Of a DNA stretch of 64,000 nt, positions 62,792-64,000 are shown piece by piece. The stretch spans positions 62,001 through 126,000 of the forward strand of contig CBFHOH010000009.1 in NCBI GenBank assembly GCA_965657335.1, given 5' to 3'. Each line of letters begins with the position of its first letter. The stretch's first letter is position 1. The notes beneath the pieces were generated by a model. It was given only the letters and a program-made list of their open reading frames with translations, had not been told where the DNA came from and did not search any database. Both the position numbers and the translations under genes were made by a program. This DNA is from UBA4582 sp965657335. GTDB taxonomy: Bacteria; Pseudomonadota; Gammaproteobacteria; Pseudomonadales; Azotimanducaceae.

Positions 62792-63892
62792 ATGTTCCTT
62801 GAGGCGAGTATCAATATAAAGCGACCTTCGGGATTCCAGCTGCAGGCCCAAATCGACATCCCTGATCACGGCGTGACGGCGTTGTTTGGCCCTTCTGGTT
62901 CTGGCAAGAGCACGTTGCTTCGATTGTTAGCAGGTCTCGAGCGTGGTGTTGACTCGGATGCAATCACTATTATGTCTAGGGGCGCGATTTGGCAAGACAA
63001 GTCCGCATTTGTCCCGCCGCATCAAAGGTCAATCGGGTTTGTCTCACAGCAACCCCAATTATTTCCGCACACGACAGTGATGGGTAACCTAAAGCTCGCG
63101 CAAAAATTTCGACCCGCACAGGGCGGAACAGTATTGGCAGACGTGATTTCGTGGCTTGAACTTGAACCATTGCTTGACGCACGTTCGCAGCATCTCTCCG
63201 GAGGCGAGGCGCAAAGAGTTTCACTGGCGCGGGCACTCATCGGTACAACTTCCTGTCTGCTAATGGACGAACCCCTGGCATCCATTGATACCGCGTCAAA
63301 AACGACGCTACTTGAATATATCCACCGTTTATCAACGACGCTTTCTATACCTATCATATACGTCAGTCATTCGCTTCAGGAAATCCAGTTTCTGGCAGAC
63401 CGAATATATCTTTTACAAAACGGCAGCATCGTATCCAGTGGCTCTATGCTCGATCTCGGCAACTCACTATTACTGAACAAAGATCAAGGGGATAATGCGG
63501 GTTCAATGCTAACCTGTGAAACGCTGGATCTTGATGCACAATACGGTTTGACGCGCCTCGCCATTGATCAGCAACGCTTGTATGTCACAGGGCAAAAACT
63601 CACAACCAATACCCACGCGCGGATAAGCGTGCCTGCAAGAGATGTGAGCATTACCTTGCAACGTCCACAGCAGTCGAGCATTCTGAATATTCTGGAAGCT
63701 ACCGTCGTTGGTATAGAGCAGCCAACCAATGCACCATCGGTCCTTGTTTCTCTCAAACTTGAGCAACAAATACTGCTCGCACGGATCACACGAAAATCGC
63801 TGGCTCATCTATCACTCAACGTGGGGCAGCGAGTCTTCGCACAGATAAAAAGTATTTCTTTGCTTAATGAAAACCTGCTGAGCGAAGACTAG
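62792..63892 (+). CDS. modC: Molybdate ABC transporter ATPase with TOBE domain
   Basis: ATP-binding subunit, 366 residues. Walker A FGPSGSGKSTLLRLL, signature HLSGGEAQRVSLARAL, Walker B CLLMDEPLASID, H-loop YVSHS. The C-terminal TOBE region (about 285-360) binds molybdate and may give feedback inhibition of transport. It ends the nudC-modABC group. Confidence 0.95.
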   Translation: MFLEASINIKRPSGFQLQAQIDIPDHGVTALFGPSGSGKSTLLRLLAGLERGVDSDAITIMSRGAIWQDKSAFVPPHQRSIGFVSQQPQLFPHTTVMGNLKLAQKFRPAQGGTVLADVISWLELEPLLDARSQHLSGGEAQRVSLARALIGTTSCLLMDEPLASIDTASKTTLLEYIHRLSTTLSIPIIYVSHSLQEIQFLADRIYLLQNGSIVSSGSMLDLGNSLLLNKDQGDNAGSMLTCETLDLDAQYGLTRLAIDQQRLYVTGQKLTTNTHARISVPARDVSITLQRPQQSSILNILEATVVGIEQPTNAPSVLVSLKLEQQILLARITRKSLAHLSLNVGQRVFAQIKSISLLNENLLSED

Positions 63893-63921
63893 AAACACCC
63901 TCACCCAAAATAGAGATGCCC

Positions 63922-64000
63922 ATGAACCGTAACCAAGACACCGTCGAGCCTCCGTCGCATCCCTATTCGGAGTTGACTCCCGATCTCGTGATGGATGCGG
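63922..64000 (+). CDS. srkA: SrkA/YihE-like serine/threonine kinase (5' end only)
   Basis: Only the first 26 codons are in the window. MNRNQDTVEPPSHPYSELTP and the following DLVMDA resemble the start of stress-response kinase A (YihE/RdoA), which has a HPDTIMDA-type element there. The ATG lies after AGAG with a 7-base spacer. The remaining sequence is needed for certainty. Confidence 0.65.
   Translation, partial: MNRNQDTVEPPSHPYSELTPDLVMDA

Overview
This is a gene-dense 64 kb chromosomal stretch from what looks like a free-living, respiring Gammaproteobacterium of moderate GC, probably marine. The lineage is inferred from protein resemblance and operon style: an Fnr/Anr regulator beside ccoNOQP-ccoGHIS, and Mpl, Fpr, ComF, NudC, DegS-type protease and SrkA-like proteins. 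No rRNA, tRNA, insertion sequence, prophage, integrase or CRISPR array was found. The window is ordinary core genome with a few unusual operons.

Layout. 1-2058 (minus): 5' part of glutamine-dependent NAD synthetase and heme A synthase. 2189-3677: Fnr, a previously uncalled 36-residue membrane peptide, an Fnr box, and a degenerate receiver-like protein. 3803-5002: acyl-CoA dehydrogenase. 5208-13480 (minus): a Yip1-like membrane protein and the complete cbb3 oxidase set ccoN-O-Q-P-G-H-I-S. An Fnr-type promoter lies upstream of ccoN, with the box exactly at the class II position relative to a -10 hexamer. 13755-19338: membrane protein, murein-recycling ligase Mpl, DUF2161 protein, hybrid sensor kinase. 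19315-24928: VOC protein, ArgS, dihydrofolate reductase, Sel1-SPOR protein, M15 peptidase, Fpr. 25205-28242: serine hydrolase and two tandem MscS paralogues. 28593-34735: Yej-type peptide ABC transporter. 34803-39861: AhpD-like protein and a MoxR-DUF58-transglutaminase operon. 40422-42413: large Ala/Thr/Gly-rich lipoprotein.

42562-46087 is the most unusual operon: a SIS-only arabinose-5-phosphate isomerase, a yeast Mtd1-like methylene-tetrahydrofolate dehydrogenase whose cyclohydrolase lysine is replaced by Thr, a separate FchA-type cyclohydrolase/cyclodeaminase, and a DUF885 lipoprotein that has lost the family's presumed catalytic residues. Farther on, a divergent PurN is translationally coupled to a divergent PRPP synthetase (48891-50518), so the region touches the folate one-carbon and purine pathways at several points (FolA, dehydrogenase, cyclohydrolase, PurN, Prs).

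46180-48579 (minus) holds a PNPOx-like protein and a TPR-sulfotransferase coupled to a PCu(A)C copper chaperone. 50809-56978 holds a eukaryotic-like type 2 IleRS, an amidase and a TolC protein. 57063-59411 is a candidate sigma-E envelope-stress operon: Deg protease, TerB-like protein, and a lipoprotein with seven 18-bp repeats. 59637-64000 has ComF, NudC translationally coupled to modABC, and the start of an SrkA-like kinase.
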